Origin: Arthrobacter koreensis
Lineage (GTDB): Bacteria; Actinomycetota; Actinomycetes; Actinomycetales; Micrococcaceae
Reading direction: 5' to 3'
Length of the DNA: 64,000 nt
NCBI RefSeq assembly: GCF_009193255.1
Contig: NZ_WACG01000005.1
Coordinates: 186,001-250,000, forward strand
This document shows positions 1-8,768 of the stretch, in pieces. Position numbers and translations under genes: made by a program. Under the pieces are notes generated by a model, which did no database searches, had not been told where the DNA came from, and saw only the letters and a list, made by a program, of their open reading frames with translations. The first letter of the stretch is position 1; each line of letters begins with the position of its first letter.

Positions 1-627
1 GTGCAGGGAAACCAGCATGCGCCTCACATCGCGGTACTCATCAGAATCCACATACGCTGAGGCCTTGTCCAAGTGGGCAGCAGAGTCCATTCCCTTGTCA
101 GGACGGACAACACCGGCAAACCGGGCCCCGCTGGACTCAGTCAGGGTGAAGAAATCGAAAAGACCGCAGGCCGCGTCTTCCTTTGACGGAGGTGGAGCAC
201 TGACCACCGCATAGGTCACCAGGGCCTCGCCGGAAGCCGGAGCTACAGAACGGTAGACAAACCGCTGCGAAGTGCCCTGCCCGGACTCAAGTTCCGGCAT
301 GGGCTGGGAATCGTATTCGGTATAGGCCACCGGCTCCTGCATACCCATGCAGACCTGGTCCGTAATAATTCCGGTGTCCAGCCAGGCAATCACCTCGCCG
401 TCGGCGTCGTGAACCCGCAGGGAAACACCGCCGGAAGGATCATTGGCCAGCGCAGGAACCTGCTCAACCTGCCAGTCAGAACGGTATTCAAACTCCAGCG
501 AGCTCTCCGAAACCGCATAGGAAGACCATGCCTGACCTGCCGGATCGGAAGGCTGTGGCGCAGCACACGAGGCCGCAGCAAGGCCCGCCGTCACGGCGGC
601 ACACAACAGGGTGTTACGGTATCTCAC
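1..627 (-). CDS. Putative secreted lipoprotein (3' end outside window)
   Basis: The reading frame is open from a GTG at 627 to the left edge, 209 codons, so the C-terminus is missing. The N-terminus MRYRNTLLCAAVTAGLAAAS is followed by Cys-21, a short lipoprotein signal with an AAAS-C lipobox, so the protein is probably anchored on the outer face of the membrane. GGGAG lies five bases before the GTG, and the only nearby ATG is followed at once by a stop. The mature part has no motif I recognise; it looks like a small beta-rich domain (SLEFEYRSDWQVEQV). It is divergent from the stealth gene. Function unknown. Confidence 0.75.
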   Translation of the reverse strand, partial: MRYRNTLLCAAVTAGLAAASCAAPQPSDPAGQAWSSYAVSESSLEFEYRSDWQVEQVPALANDPSGGVSLRVHDADGEVIAWLDTGIITDQVCMGMQEPVAYTEYDSQPMPELESGQGTSQRFVYRSVAPASGEALVTYAVVSAPPPSKEDAACGLFDFFTLTESSGARFAGVVRPDKGMDSAAHLDKASAYVDSDEYRDVRRMLVSLH

Positions 628-788
628 ATCGGCTCCCGGAGGTTTCCGCGTGCTAAGCATCAATGCTACGCAGCCCCGCCAGCGCCGCCCATAGCATCCG
701 CGGTTTCCACGCACCGGCACGGCACCAAAAACCGACAGGTGAGTTTCAGCGGTCCAGCTACCGTGCAGCGTCGCACGCTTCCCCACTC

Positions 789-2426
789 ATGTCACATGCC
801 CTAACCGGCCCGACCCCCTTGGAGGCTCCAATTACCGACATCACTGCAGAACACGACGTCTACTTCGGCACACCGGAAGAAGGCGCAGAGGCAGAAGACC
901 TCCAGACGGCATCCCTGGCCGTCGTCGAACGGGTTGAACACCGCCCGAACGTCAGCAAAATCAAGGGCAGGCTGACCCTCATGGACACCGGCCTGACCCC
1001 GCACCAGGCCATGGTGGAAGACCTGCTGTTCGTCCGCCGGGTACTGGACGACGCCGGAATCGACTACCTGCTGGTCCGCGGCAACGACCAGCGCCCCGTC
1101 ATCGCAATAGACCTCAAACTGCGCGAAGAGCTCCGCCGCGCCTTCGTGGAAGCCTGCAGCGACGAACCGTTCTACTCCCGCAGCGTGGACACCGAAAAGT
1201 CACGCACCCTCCTGGTGGCCGACGGCGAGCTCTCACCGCATGAGCGCACACGCATCATCCGCCTCTTCCGCCCGCGCGGAACCAGCGGAACCAACCTCGT
1301 GTTCGGCCCCTCCGCAGGCGTCCAGGTGGAGCTGTGGGAACTCGGAGAGAAGGAGATCACCCTCCCCGTCGAGAACTCCCTGACCCGCCGCACCCTGCCG
1401 GCCTCCGAAGTTGTCCGCGGCAGCGTTGACAAGCACGGCCTGACCTGGCCCACCATCGAGAACATGTTCGCAGACCACGCCACGGACATCCGGTTCGACG
1501 TGGACCTGGTCTTCTCCTGGGTGGACGGAAGCTCACCGGAATACCGCGCCCGCCGTGCCGCCCTGATGCAGGACGCCGTAGTCGGCGAAGGTGACGACCA
1601 CGAAGCCCGCTACCGCCAGATCAATGAGCTGAAGTACGCCCTGCGCTCGGTATACATGTTCGCGCCCTGGATCCGCCGCATCTTCATCGCCTCCGATTCC
1701 CCTCGCCCGGACTGGCTGGCAGACCACCCGTCCGTCACGTTCGTGCCGGCAACGGAGCACTTCCGCGACCCGTCCGTGCTGCCGACGTTCAACTCGCAGG
1801 CAGTCGAATCCCAGCTGCAGCACATCCCCGGACTATCCGAGCACTTCCTCTATTCCAATGACGACATGTTCTTCGGCCGCCCCGTCGGACCGGACCTGTT
1901 CTTCTCCCCCGGCGGGATCACCAAGTTCATCGAAGCCAGCACCCGCATCGGACTCGGAGCCAATGATCCGGAACGCAGCGGATTCGAGAACGCCGCCCGC
2001 GTGAACCGCCGGCTGCTCTGGGAACGCTTCGGGCGGATCACCACGCGCCACCTTGAACACACGGCGGCACCGCTGCGCAAAAGCGTGCTGGTGGAAATGG
2101 AAGCGGTGTTCCCGGAGGAGTTCGCGGCAACGGCAGCGAGCAAGTTTCGGGCGAAGGACAACATTTCCGTCACCAACTCGCTCTACCACTACTACGCCCT
2201 GCTCACCGGCCGTGCCGTCACGCAGGAAACCGCCAAGGTGAAGTACGTGGACACCACCTCCTACCGCGGACTGAAGGACATGGACCGGCTCCTGGCGAAG
2301 CGGAACAAGGACCTCTTCTGCCTCAACGACGGGTCCTTCCCCGAAGTCTCCACGGAAGAACGCACCAACCGGGTCACGGACTTCCTGGAGAAGTACTTCC
2401 CCATCAAGGCGCCCTGGGAAAACTAG
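789..2426 (+). CDS. Stealth-family sugar phosphotransferase
   Basis: The four conserved regions of the stealth family appear in order: CR1 (DVDLVFSWVDGSSPEYRARR, about residues 235-255), CR2 (INELKYALRSVYMFAPWIRR then IFIASDSPRPDWL), CR3 (FLYSNDDMFFGRPVGPDLFF) and CR4 (NISVTNSLYHYYALLTG). Such enzymes transfer hexose-1-phosphate from a nucleotide sugar to a glycan, as in capsule phosphotransferases and the GlcNAc-1-phosphotransferase of animals. An N-terminal extension of about 230 residues precedes CR1. The frame stays open to 663. ATG 789 has no Shine-Dalgarno, whereas GGAGG at 821-825 lies five bases before an in-frame ATT at 831, so the start is uncertain. No other glycan gene is adjacent. 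Confidence 0.88.
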   Translation: MSHALTGPTPLEAPITDITAEHDVYFGTPEEGAEAEDLQTASLAVVERVEHRPNVSKIKGRLTLMDTGLTPHQAMVEDLLFVRRVLDDAGIDYLLVRGNDQRPVIAIDLKLREELRRAFVEACSDEPFYSRSVDTEKSRTLLVADGELSPHERTRIIRLFRPRGTSGTNLVFGPSAGVQVELWELGEKEITLPVENSLTRRTLPASEVVRGSVDKHGLTWPTIENMFADHATDIRFDVDLVFSWVDGSSPEYRARRAALMQDAVVGEGDDHEARYRQINELKYALRSVYMFAPWIRRIFIASDSPRPDWLADHPSVTFVPATEHFRDPSVLPTFNSQAVESQLQHIPGLSEHFLYSNDDMFFGRPVGPDLFFSPGGITKFIEASTRIGLGANDPERSGFENAARVNRRLLWERFGRITTRHLEHTAAPLRKSVLVEMEAVFPEEFAATAASKFRAKDNISVTNSLYHYYALLTGRAVTQETAKVKYVDTTSYRGLKDMDRLLAKRNKDLFCLNDGSFPEVSTEERTNRVTDFLEKYFPIKAPWEN

Positions 2427-2436
2427 GGCACAAAGT

Positions 2437-2489
2437 ACGACGGCGGCACCCGGGTTTTCGAGCGAACCCCCGGTGCCGCCGTCGTTTGT
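2437..2489 (+). terminator. Rho-independent terminator after the stealth gene
   Basis: Perfect 14-bp arms ACGACGGCGGCACC (2437-2450) and GGTGCCGCCGTCGT (2472-2485), with a smaller inner stem, run into TTGTTTG, 11 bases after the stop codon. Confidence 0.8.
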
Positions 2490-2639
2490 TTGCAGCCGCG
2501 TTTGTTTGCAGCGCCGGACCGTGGTGCCCTTGACGCGCCTTCATCTGCAACCGCAGACTTCTCCAACAGCTCGGCTTTACATGGATTGCTCATCCACCAG
2601 CCATTTGCGGTGATCGGGGAACGCGAGGGGGAAACCGGC

Positions 2640-3371
2640 ATGGCTGAATTCCGGGATCGGCTACCCGGCATGCGGCCGCTGATCGGCATCACCACCTATT
2701 ACCAGGAAGCCGCGTGGGGAGTCTGGAAAGGACCCGCAGCACTGGTCCCCGGCACCTACGTCGAGGCGATGGCCGCTGCGGGCGGCGTTCCGGTGCTCCT
2801 GCCGCCGGCAGCGACGGGCGAACACGTCCTGGATCGGTTGGACGGACTCATCACGGCCGGTGGCGCAGACGTGGATCCGGCACTGTACGGGCACGAACGG
2901 CACCAGCTCACGGTCAGCCAGCCACAGCGGGACACGCATGATCTGACGCTGACCCGCGCCGCCCTGAACCGGGGCCTGCCGCTGCTGGCCATCTGCCGGG
3001 GCGCCCAGATCCTGGACGTCGCCCTGGGCGGAACGCTGATCCAGCACCTGCCCGACGTCCGCCCGGAGGCCAGCTACCAGCCGTCCCCCGGAGTCTTCGG
3101 GGAAGTCGGCTTCACCACCACTGCGGGCTCCCTGATCGGGTCCCTGCTCGGCCCGCAGGCGAGTGCCCCGTGCTACCACCACCAGGGCATCGGCGAACTC
3201 GGCCACGGCCTGGTGGTCACGGCGGAGGCGCCGGAGGGAACCATCGAGGCCGTGGAACTGCCCGACGCCGGCAGCTGGGTCCTCGGGGTGCAGTTCCATC
3301 CCGAGCAGAACCCGGAAGACCTCCGGCTGCTCCGGGGGTTCGTTGCCGCTGCCGGATCTTCGGAACGGTGA
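2640..3371 (+). CDS. PuuD-like class I glutamine amidotransferase / gamma-glutamyl-GABA hydrolase family
   Basis: A 243-residue stand-alone class I glutamine amidotransferase fold. The nucleophile elbow is LLAICRGAQI with Cys-119, and the His/Glu of the triad lie in LGVQFHPEQNPEDL near the C-terminus. Family members (PuuD and relatives) hydrolyse gamma-glutamyl-GABA to glutamate and GABA in the glutamylated putrescine pathway. The start at 2640 is preceded by GAGGGGG; an internal ATG at 2670 is the alternative. No glutamylputrescine synthetase is adjacent, but a large polyamine region begins 19 kb downstream, so a role there is plausible only. Convergent with catalase. Confidence 0.82.
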   Translation: MAEFRDRLPGMRPLIGITTYYQEAAWGVWKGPAALVPGTYVEAMAAAGGVPVLLPPAATGEHVLDRLDGLITAGGADVDPALYGHERHQLTVSQPQRDTHDLTLTRAALNRGLPLLAICRGAQILDVALGGTLIQHLPDVRPEASYQPSPGVFGEVGFTTTAGSLIGSLLGPQASAPCYHHQGIGELGHGLVVTAEAPEGTIEAVELPDAGSWVLGVQFHPEQNPEDLRLLRGFVAAAGSSER

Positions 3372-3448
3372 CCGCAGCCGTCCCGTCCGCCGAAGAGGAA
3401 AATGCCCTCGTGGCAGGAACTGCCCGGGACCCCGAAACGGGCTGGACG

Positions 3449-3485
3449 CACCAGCGGCGGCCGGTTGGACCGGCCGCCGCTGGTG
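3449..3485. terminator. Long hairpin between convergent genes
   Basis: A perfect 17-bp stem (3449-3465 with 3469-3485, core CACCAGCGGCGGCCGGT) with a 3-base loop lies between the stop codons of the PuuD-like gene and catalase. The T run on the minus strand is short, so this may be a bidirectional terminator of the GC-rich type. Confidence 0.65.
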
Positions 3486-3507
3486 GAAAACGGGTGCTGC
3501 GCAGGAA

Positions 3508-5157
3508 CTAGCGGGATACCACCACGTGCTCGTTCGGGACACAGTGGGTCATGGTCAGGCCCTCCACGTTCCGCGGGCCGTTGCTGCCCAGGTTCTTGAC
3601 CCGTTCCTGTTCCTCTTCGGTCAGGGTCTGCGTGGGAAGCGGTCCGAGGTCCTTGATCTCAGCCAGCCCGATGCCCAGGCCCTCGCCTACGCGCGAGCCC
3701 AGTTCGTCGTCGCACATGTAGAAGTGCCAGAGCATGCGCTCCTGTACCGGGCGGGCGGCCTGAGAGATGTTGTCCACGAAGTTCTTGACCAGGTCATCCT
3801 TCTCCCACTGTTCCATCAGCTGGAAGCGCTGGCCGGCCTGCAGGTAGTCGTTTGTCCGCTCGATCCGTTCCCGGGTGAGGCGCCCCTCCAGCTCCGGTCC
3901 CACGGCGGAGGGCCCCTGCTTCGGAGCCTCCTGCACGCCGCCGGTGATGCTCGGCTCATAGTTCACATGCGGGTTCTGTCCCGGCGCCAGGTCGGTGCCG
4001 TAGGACATCTGCCCGCCGCGCTGGTTCGTGGCGACCTTCGCGTTCTTCGCAGAGTTGACCGGAAGCTGCAGGTAGTTCGGACCCACGCGGTAGCGTTGGG
4101 TGTCCGAGTAGCTGAACGTGCGTCCCACCAGCATCTTGTCATCGGAGAACTCGAGGCCGTCCACCAGCACACCGGTGCCGAAGGAAATCTGCTCGTTCTC
4201 GTTGTGGTGGTCTGACACGTTGCGGTTCAGTGTCATGGTGCCCACCAGCTGCGGCACGAAGACCTCTTCAGGCCACGTCTTGGTGTCATCGAGCGGGTCG
4301 AAGTCCAGTTCCGGATGGTCGTTGTCATCCATCATCTGCACGTACAGGTCCCACTGCGGGTAGTCGCCGCGCTCAATGGCCTCGTAGAGGTCCTTCGATG
4401 CGTGGCCGAGGTCCCCCGCCTGGATGTTCGCGGCGTCTTCTTCAGTCAGGGACTTCACGCCCTGCCGCGGCTGCCAGTGGTACTTCACCAGCTTCGACTC
4501 GCCGTCGGCATTAACCCAGCGGTAGGTGTTCACGCCGAAGCCCTGCATGTGCCGGTAGTCCGCGGGGATGCCGCGCGGGCTGAACAGGTTCACCAGCATG
4601 TGCATGGACTCCGGCGTCTGGGACATGAAGTCGAAGATCCGCGCCGGTTCCTGGCGGAAGGTAACGGGGTCCGGCTTCAGGGAGTGGATGACGTCCGGGA
4701 ACTTGATCGCATCACGGATGAAGAAGACGCCGAGGTTGTTGCCGACCATGTCCCAGTTGCCGTCTTCGGTGTAGAACTTCACCGCGAACCCGCGCGGGTC
4801 ACGTGCGGCCTCGGACGAGTCGCGTCCGCCGATCACCGTGGAGAACCGGATAGCGACGTCGGTCTTCTTGCCCGGCTCCGAGAAAAGCTTGGCACGGGTG
4901 TATTTGGAAATGGGTTCATCGCCCCACTTGCCCGTTGCCTCGAACTCGCCGTATGCCACGAACCCGCGGGCGTGGACCACGCGCTCCGGGATCCGCTCCC
5001 GGTCAAAGTGGCTGATTTTCTCGAGGAACTGGTAGTTCTCCAGGGTCGCCGGTCCGCGCGAACCCACGGTGCGGGTGTTCTGGTTGTCCGAGACCGGATG
5101 GCCCTGCCGGGTGGTCAGGTGTTCCTGGGGCGAATACTGCTTGTCGTCCGTCATCAT
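3508..5157 (-). CDS. katA: Monofunctional haem catalase
   Basis: 549 residues, the size of a small-subunit catalase with a short C-terminal extension. The distal haem residues are His-62 (RVVHARGF) and the Asn of [15 protein letters not shown] near 140. The proximal ligand is Tyr-350 in [17 protein letters not shown], with Arg-346 beside it. It dismutates hydrogen peroxide in the cytoplasm. The gene starts with ATGATG, so Met-1 or Met-2 could be used; GAGAGAG precedes it. It is transcribed divergently from the PPOX protein at 5295. Amine oxidases elsewhere in the window produce peroxide, but no regulatory link is visible. Confidence 0.95.
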   Translation of the reverse strand: MMTDDKQYSPQEHLTTRQGHPVSDNQNTRTVGSRGPATLENYQFLEKISHFDRERIPERVVHARGFVAYGEFEATGKWGDEPISKYTRAKLFSEPGKKTDVAIRFSTVIGGRDSSEAARDPRGFAVKFYTEDGNWDMVGNNLGVFFIRDAIKFPDVIHSLKPDPVTFRQEPARIFDFMSQTPESMHMLVNLFSPRGIPADYRHMQGFGVNTYRWVNADGESKLVKYHWQPRQGVKSLTEEDAANIQAGDLGHASKDLYEAIERGDYPQWDLYVQMMDDNDHPELDFDPLDDTKTWPEEVFVPQLVGTMTLNRNVSDHHNENEQISFGTGVLVDGLEFSDDKMLVGRTFSYSDTQRYRVGPNYLQLPVNSAKNAKVATNQRGGQMSYGTDLAPGQNPHVNYEPSITGGVQEAPKQGPSAVGPELEGRLTRERIERTNDYLQAGQRFQLMEQWEKDDLVKNFVDNISQAARPVQERMLWHFYMCDDELGSRVGEGLGIGLAEIKDLGPLPTQTLTEEEQERVKNLGSNGPRNVEGLTMTHCVPNEHVVVSR

Positions 5158-5294
5158 GCTCTCTCTCAGTCGAGGTCGTGCCGATTAGGTCAGTAAGCTT
5201 ACCGTTTCCACGGTCCCGGCGCAGGTTGGGAGAGTCAAGGCGCTACGGGAACGGGTGGCTGGCGGCCCGGGGCCCGGGTTGGCAGACTGGTGCC

Positions 5295-5726
5295 ATGACT
5301 ACTGACGAACGGCCTCCGGTTGTTGAGCTGACGGAAGAAGAAGCCTGGAAGTACGTCGAGAAGACCTTCCACGGGCGACTCGCCTTCAGTGTGGGCAACC
5401 AGCCTGACATTTTCCCCATCAACTACTACGCGCACGACGGCGTCCTGCTGTTCCGCACTGCGCCCGGCACCAAGCTGGCGGGCGTGACCATCAACTCCCA
5501 CGTGGCGTTCGAGACCGACGGAATTCTGAGCGACGAAGCCTGGTCCGTCATCATCAAGGGAACCTGCCGCGAACTGGACCACAGCGCGGAGATCGAAGAG
5601 GCGGAGAAACTTCCGCTGAAGCCGTGGGTCCGTACGCCCAAGTACCGGTACGTGGAACTGACTCCGACGTCGATCAGTGGACGGTTCTTCAACCTCGGCC
5701 CGGAACCGGACCCTGACGAACTCTAA
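5295..5726 (+). CDS. Pyridoxamine 5'-phosphate oxidase-like flavin-binding protein
   Basis: 143 residues matching the short split-barrel PPOX/flavin-nucleotide-binding family: HGRLAFSVGNQPDIFPINYY, then GVLLFRTAPGTKLAG, then VAFETDG and a C-terminal RYVELTPTSISGRFF. Actinobacterial members bind FMN or F420 and act as small oxidoreductases or flavin carriers; the substrate cannot be told from sequence. An open frame extends upstream to 5178, but the ATG at 5295 starts exactly at the conserved domain. Shine-Dalgarno is weak. Divergent from catalase. Confidence 0.82.
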   Translation: MTTDERPPVVELTEEEAWKYVEKTFHGRLAFSVGNQPDIFPINYYAHDGVLLFRTAPGTKLAGVTINSHVAFETDGILSDEAWSVIIKGTCRELDHSAEIEEAEKLPLKPWVRTPKYRYVELTPTSISGRFFNLGPEPDPDEL

Positions 5727-5727
5727 T

Positions 5728-5783
5728 CGAGATGGCAGAAACTGCTCTTTTGAAGGCTGAAACGGGCAGTTTCTGTCATCTCG
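5728..5783. repeat. Dispersed palindrome, family A, copy 1
   Basis: Arms CGAGATGGCAGAAACTGC (5728-5745) and its complement at 5766-5783, with one G/T difference, separated by 20 bases. It starts 2 bases after the stop of the PPOX gene and ends 9 bases before the stop of the convergent metallophosphoesterase gene. The same arms recur at 18838 and 45730. It could terminate both transcripts. Confidence 0.85.
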
Positions 5784-5792
5784 ATGGTGTAG

Positions 5793-6689
5793 CTAGGCGT
5801 TGCTGAGCGTCCGGGCATCCAGGATCCGCCGTCCCGCTGCTTCCAGCCGGCGGCGGGTCTCCGTTTCGTCCACCCGTTCTCCCACCGTGCTGCTTTCCTC
5901 CAGCGGCACCACGGAGTGGACCACCGAGTCCTCATACACGTGGATCATGTTGAAGCCCTGGCCGGCGTCTTGGCCCCGGGTTCCGGGCGTTGCCAGATCC
6001 TGCGTGTAACAGGTTGCCGACGCCACGGAGACCGGAATTCCGGCAAAGGTGGTGAAGGTTGAATAGTGCAGGTGCCCGGCGATCACCGCACGGACGTCGG
6101 ACCCTTCCAGGGCAGCCGCCAGGTCACGCTGGTGGCGCAGCTCCACCAGGACCGTCAGATCCTGGACGCTGGGAACGGGCGGGTGGTGCAGGGCAAGGAT
6201 CGTGCCCTCCGGCGCCGGAGTGCTCAGGACCGAGCGCAGCCAGGAAAGCTGAGCGTCGCTGAGTTCACCGTGGTGGTATCCCGGCACCGTCGAATCCAGG
6301 GTCACGATCCGCAGCCCGTTGACCTCATAGACACGGTCCATGGGTGCCATGTCCGGTGCTTCGTCCAGGAGCCGTTCCTTGAAGTGCTGGCGCTTGTCAT
6401 GGTTCCCCATGACCCAGATGACCTTGGCGCCCATCTGTTCCGCAGCCGGCTCAACGATTGAGCGGAGTTCGTCGTAGGCTTCCGGCTCACCTTTGTCCGT
6501 CAGGTCGCCGGTGAATACGATGGCTTCGGGTTTGCGCTCTGCCTCTGCCAGACGTTCGAAGAGGGCTATTAGCTTGGCTCGGCTGTCCACCGCTCCATAC
6601 AGCGGATCCGGTCCGGCCAGGAGGTGGGTGTCGCTCAGGTGAAGGATGAAATGTCGCGGCCGGGGGTGCTCGGCCGGGAGGTAATCCAT
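5793..6689 (-). CDS. CpdA-like calcineurin-family metallophosphoesterase
   Basis: 298 residues with the complete binuclear metal site: LHLSDTH (Asp-20, His-22), FTGDLTD (Asp-62), MGNHD (Asn-96, His-97), LALHHPP (His-168) and AGHLH (205-208). This layout is that of class III cyclic nucleotide phosphodiesterases such as CpdA, which hydrolyse 3',5'-cAMP; other phosphodiester substrates are possible. The start is supported by GAGAAGG six bases upstream. Divergent from the DoxX-like gene across a 254-bp gap in which I see no further gene. Confidence 0.87.
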   Translation of the reverse strand: MDYLPAEHPRPRHFILHLSDTHLLAGPDPLYGAVDSRAKLIALFERLAEAERKPEAIVFTGDLTDKGEPEAYDELRSIVEPAAEQMGAKVIWVMGNHDKRQHFKERLLDEAPDMAPMDRVYEVNGLRIVTLDSTVPGYHHGELSDAQLSWLRSVLSTPAPEGTILALHHPPVPSVQDLTVLVELRHQRDLAAALEGSDVRAVIAGHLHYSTFTTFAGIPVSVASATCYTQDLATPGTRGQDAGQGFNMIHVYEDSVVHSVVPLEESSTVGERVDETETRRRLEAAGRRILDARTLSNA

Positions 6690-6943
6690 TGGTGACCTTC
6701 TCGTGTCGATTACGGGTTTCCCAGTACCTCCTTAATAAAAGCAGAAATCGTGCCTCCCGGGGCAGTTTGCGTCGGCATGTTGATCCTCAGCGCCGAATGT
6801 ACATCTTTCGGCCTTGGACCGTTAGCCCACGTCCGGGGCCGCATGGGAATTCTTCCGTCCGCATACCCCGCAGCCTCTTCCGCCCGTTCGGGTGCAGCCG
6901 TAGGCTCTTGCGTGGAAACTGCCCACTGGAGTGAGGACCCACC

Positions 6944-7474
6944 ATGAAACTCAGCCACATCCCGCTGCGGCTCACCACCGGCGCATACATCCTGAATTCG
7001 GGCCTGAACAAGCGCAATCTGGATGACGAGTCCGCCGCCGGGCTGCAGCACCTGGCCGGCAACGCGTTCCCGCAGGTACTGGACCTTGAACCGGCACGCT
7101 TCGGCAAACTGCTCTGCGCCGCCGAGATCGGCGTCGGGCTGACGCTGCTGACTCCGTTCGTGCCCAGCCGCCTCGCCGGCCTGGTCCTCGGTGCCTTCTC
7201 CGGAGGGATGATGAGGATGTACCTCAAGACCCCGGATTTCACCGAGGACGACGGCATCCGGCCCAGCGCGGACGGCGTGCCGTTCGCCAAGGACATCTGG
7301 ATGCTGGGAATTGCCGCGGCCCTGATTCTGGACACCAAGAGCAAAACGAAGACAAAGACCAAGGTCGTGAAAGTGCCGACGCCGGTAAAGGCGACTGCTG
7401 CAGCCGCTGCGGTGAAGGCCGCGAAGGACCTCAAGGAGTCCAAGGACTCCAAGTCAAAGAACAAGAAGGACTAG
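6944..7474 (+). CDS. DoxX-like small membrane protein with Lys-rich tail
   Basis: 176 residues with three to four hydrophobic segments (about 5-20, 60-100 and 122-136), including FGKLLCAAEIGVGLTLLTPF, which resembles DoxX-type proteins of actinobacteria. The last 40 residues are almost only Lys, Ala, Ser, Asp and Thr (KSKTKTKTK, then SKDSKSKNKKD), a disordered basic tail probably in the cytoplasm. GGAGTGAGG precedes the ATG. The role is unknown; DoxX proteins have been tied to membrane redox processes, but nothing next to this gene tests that. Confidence 0.7.
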   Translation: MKLSHIPLRLTTGAYILNSGLNKRNLDDESAAGLQHLAGNAFPQVLDLEPARFGKLLCAAEIGVGLTLLTPFVPSRLAGLVLGAFSGGMMRMYLKTPDFTEDDGIRPSADGVPFAKDIWMLGIAAALILDTKSKTKTKTKVVKVPTPVKATAAAAAVKAAKDLKESKDSKSKNKKD

Positions 7475-7592
7475 GAGCCAGGGGCGGCCGGCGCCAGAGA
7501 CCGGCTGTCCCTCCTCAGGGCCTGTCTCTTCGGGTTTTCCCGGGCTCCTTCGGAGGCCGCCTGCGCATCCGGCATGACTAACTCACATCACG

Positions 7593-7620
7593 GGAGCCCT
7601 CCGGGCTGGCGGAGGGCTCC
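7593..7620. terminator. Bidirectional hairpin terminator
   Basis: Perfect 11-bp stem GGAGCCCTCCG (7593-7603) with CGGAGGGCTCC (7610-7620) and a 6-base loop, between the convergent DoxX-like and dehydrogenase genes. Confidence 0.65.
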
Positions 7621-7639
7621 GGTGACGCCGGAGTGGCCG

Positions 7640-8665
7640 CTACGGGATGAGCACGATCCGGATGGGGTTGCCCTCCTTGGCATCCAGGGATTTCACCGCC
7701 CGCTCCGCTTCCGAGAGCGGCAGGCGGGCGCTGATGGACCCGGCGAAGTCCAGGCGTCCCAGCCGGGTCAGCGAAACGAGCTGCGGAACGTGGTGCGCCT
7801 CGGAACCGTAATGCCCCAGCACCTGCTGACGGGAGAAGGAGAAGCCGGTGCTGTCACCAATAGTCACCGGCTTGCCGCTCAGCCCCACCAGCACGAGCCG
7901 GCCGCGCAGGCCCAGGGAGGCCAGCGCCTGGTTCCGGACGGCGTCGACGCCGGCAAAGTCCAGGGCGGCGTCGAGCCCGCGGCCGCCGGTGGCGGCCTTC
8001 ATCGCGGAAGCGAAATCCTCGGCCAGCGGATCCAGCGCTGCATCCGCGCCGAGTTCAAGAGCCCGAGCACGTGCTTCCGGGATCGGGTCGACGGCGATGA
8101 TCGGCGCAGCTCCCACCATCCTCAGCAGCTGCACTCCATGGGCACCCAGGCCGCCGATCCCCCACACACCCACGGCTTCCCCGGGACGCACCTCGGCGGT
8201 CGAGGCGATGGCGGCCCAGGGCGTGGAAACAGCGTCTGGAATGATTGCTGCCTGGTCAAACGGGATATCCTCGCCCAGCGGCACGCAGACACCTGCCGGC
8301 ACCACCAGGTATTCGGCCCATCCGCCGTCGTAGTCAACGCCCATGGTGAGGGTCACGCCGTTGTGCTCATACCCTGCCTGGACCACCACACGGTCCCCGG
8401 GAGCCAGGGAGGCGACGCCGGGACCGGGGAGGTCAACGGTGCCGGCAACTTCGTGCCCGAGCGTGACTTCGTTCCCCGTGAGGAACTTGGGGCGCAGCAG
8501 TCCCTGGATCAGGTGCACGTCGGAGAGGCAGACGCCGGCGGCTTCGACTTTCACGCGAACGAAACCGGGGCCGGGATCCGGAACCGGAATTTCCTTGAGC
8601 GCAAACGTGCCGGTCTCGACATTCAGACGGCCGGCGATCATGGTGCGGGACGAATCTTCGGACAT
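7640..8665 (-). CDS. Zinc-dependent medium-chain alcohol dehydrogenase (no structural zinc lobe)
   Basis: 341-residue MDR protein. The GroES-like domain has the catalytic zinc residues AGVCLSDVH and LGHEVAG; the Rossmann domain has GVWGIGGLGAHGVQLLRM. The four-cysteine structural zinc lobe of classical alcohol dehydrogenases is absent; the corresponding stretch reads GYEHNGVTLTMGVDYDGG. It oxidises an unknown alcohol with NAD(P). It lies downstream of a second MDR dehydrogenase on the same strand, but a hairpin at 8690-8719 separates them. Confidence 0.85.
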   Translation of the reverse strand: MSEDSSRTMIAGRLNVETGTFALKEIPVPDPGPGFVRVKVEAAGVCLSDVHLIQGLLRPKFLTGNEVTLGHEVAGTVDLPGPGVASLAPGDRVVVQAGYEHNGVTLTMGVDYDGGWAEYLVVPAGVCVPLGEDIPFDQAAIIPDAVSTPWAAIASTAEVRPGEAVGVWGIGGLGAHGVQLLRMVGAAPIIAVDPIPEARARALELGADAALDPLAEDFASAMKAATGGRGLDAALDFAGVDAVRNQALASLGLRGRLVLVGLSGKPVTIGDSTGFSFSRQQVLGHYGSEAHHVPQLVSLTRLGRLDFAGSISARLPLSEAERAVKSLDAKEGNPIRIVLIP

Positions 8666-8689
8666 TGATTACCACCTCAGCACTGAGAA

Positions 8690-8719
8690 AAGTGCGGTAC
8701 GCAGCCGAGCACCGCACTT
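8690..8719 (-). terminator. Terminator between the two dehydrogenase genes
   Basis: AAGTGCGGT (8690-8698) pairs with ACCGCACTT (8711-8719); read on the minus strand the stem runs into TTTTCTC. It lies just past the stop of the dehydrogenase at 8769. Confidence 0.7.
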
Positions 8720-8768
8720 CCCAGTATTCTCCTCGTGCGCCAGCCGGCCAAAACCCTGCGAAGCGGGC

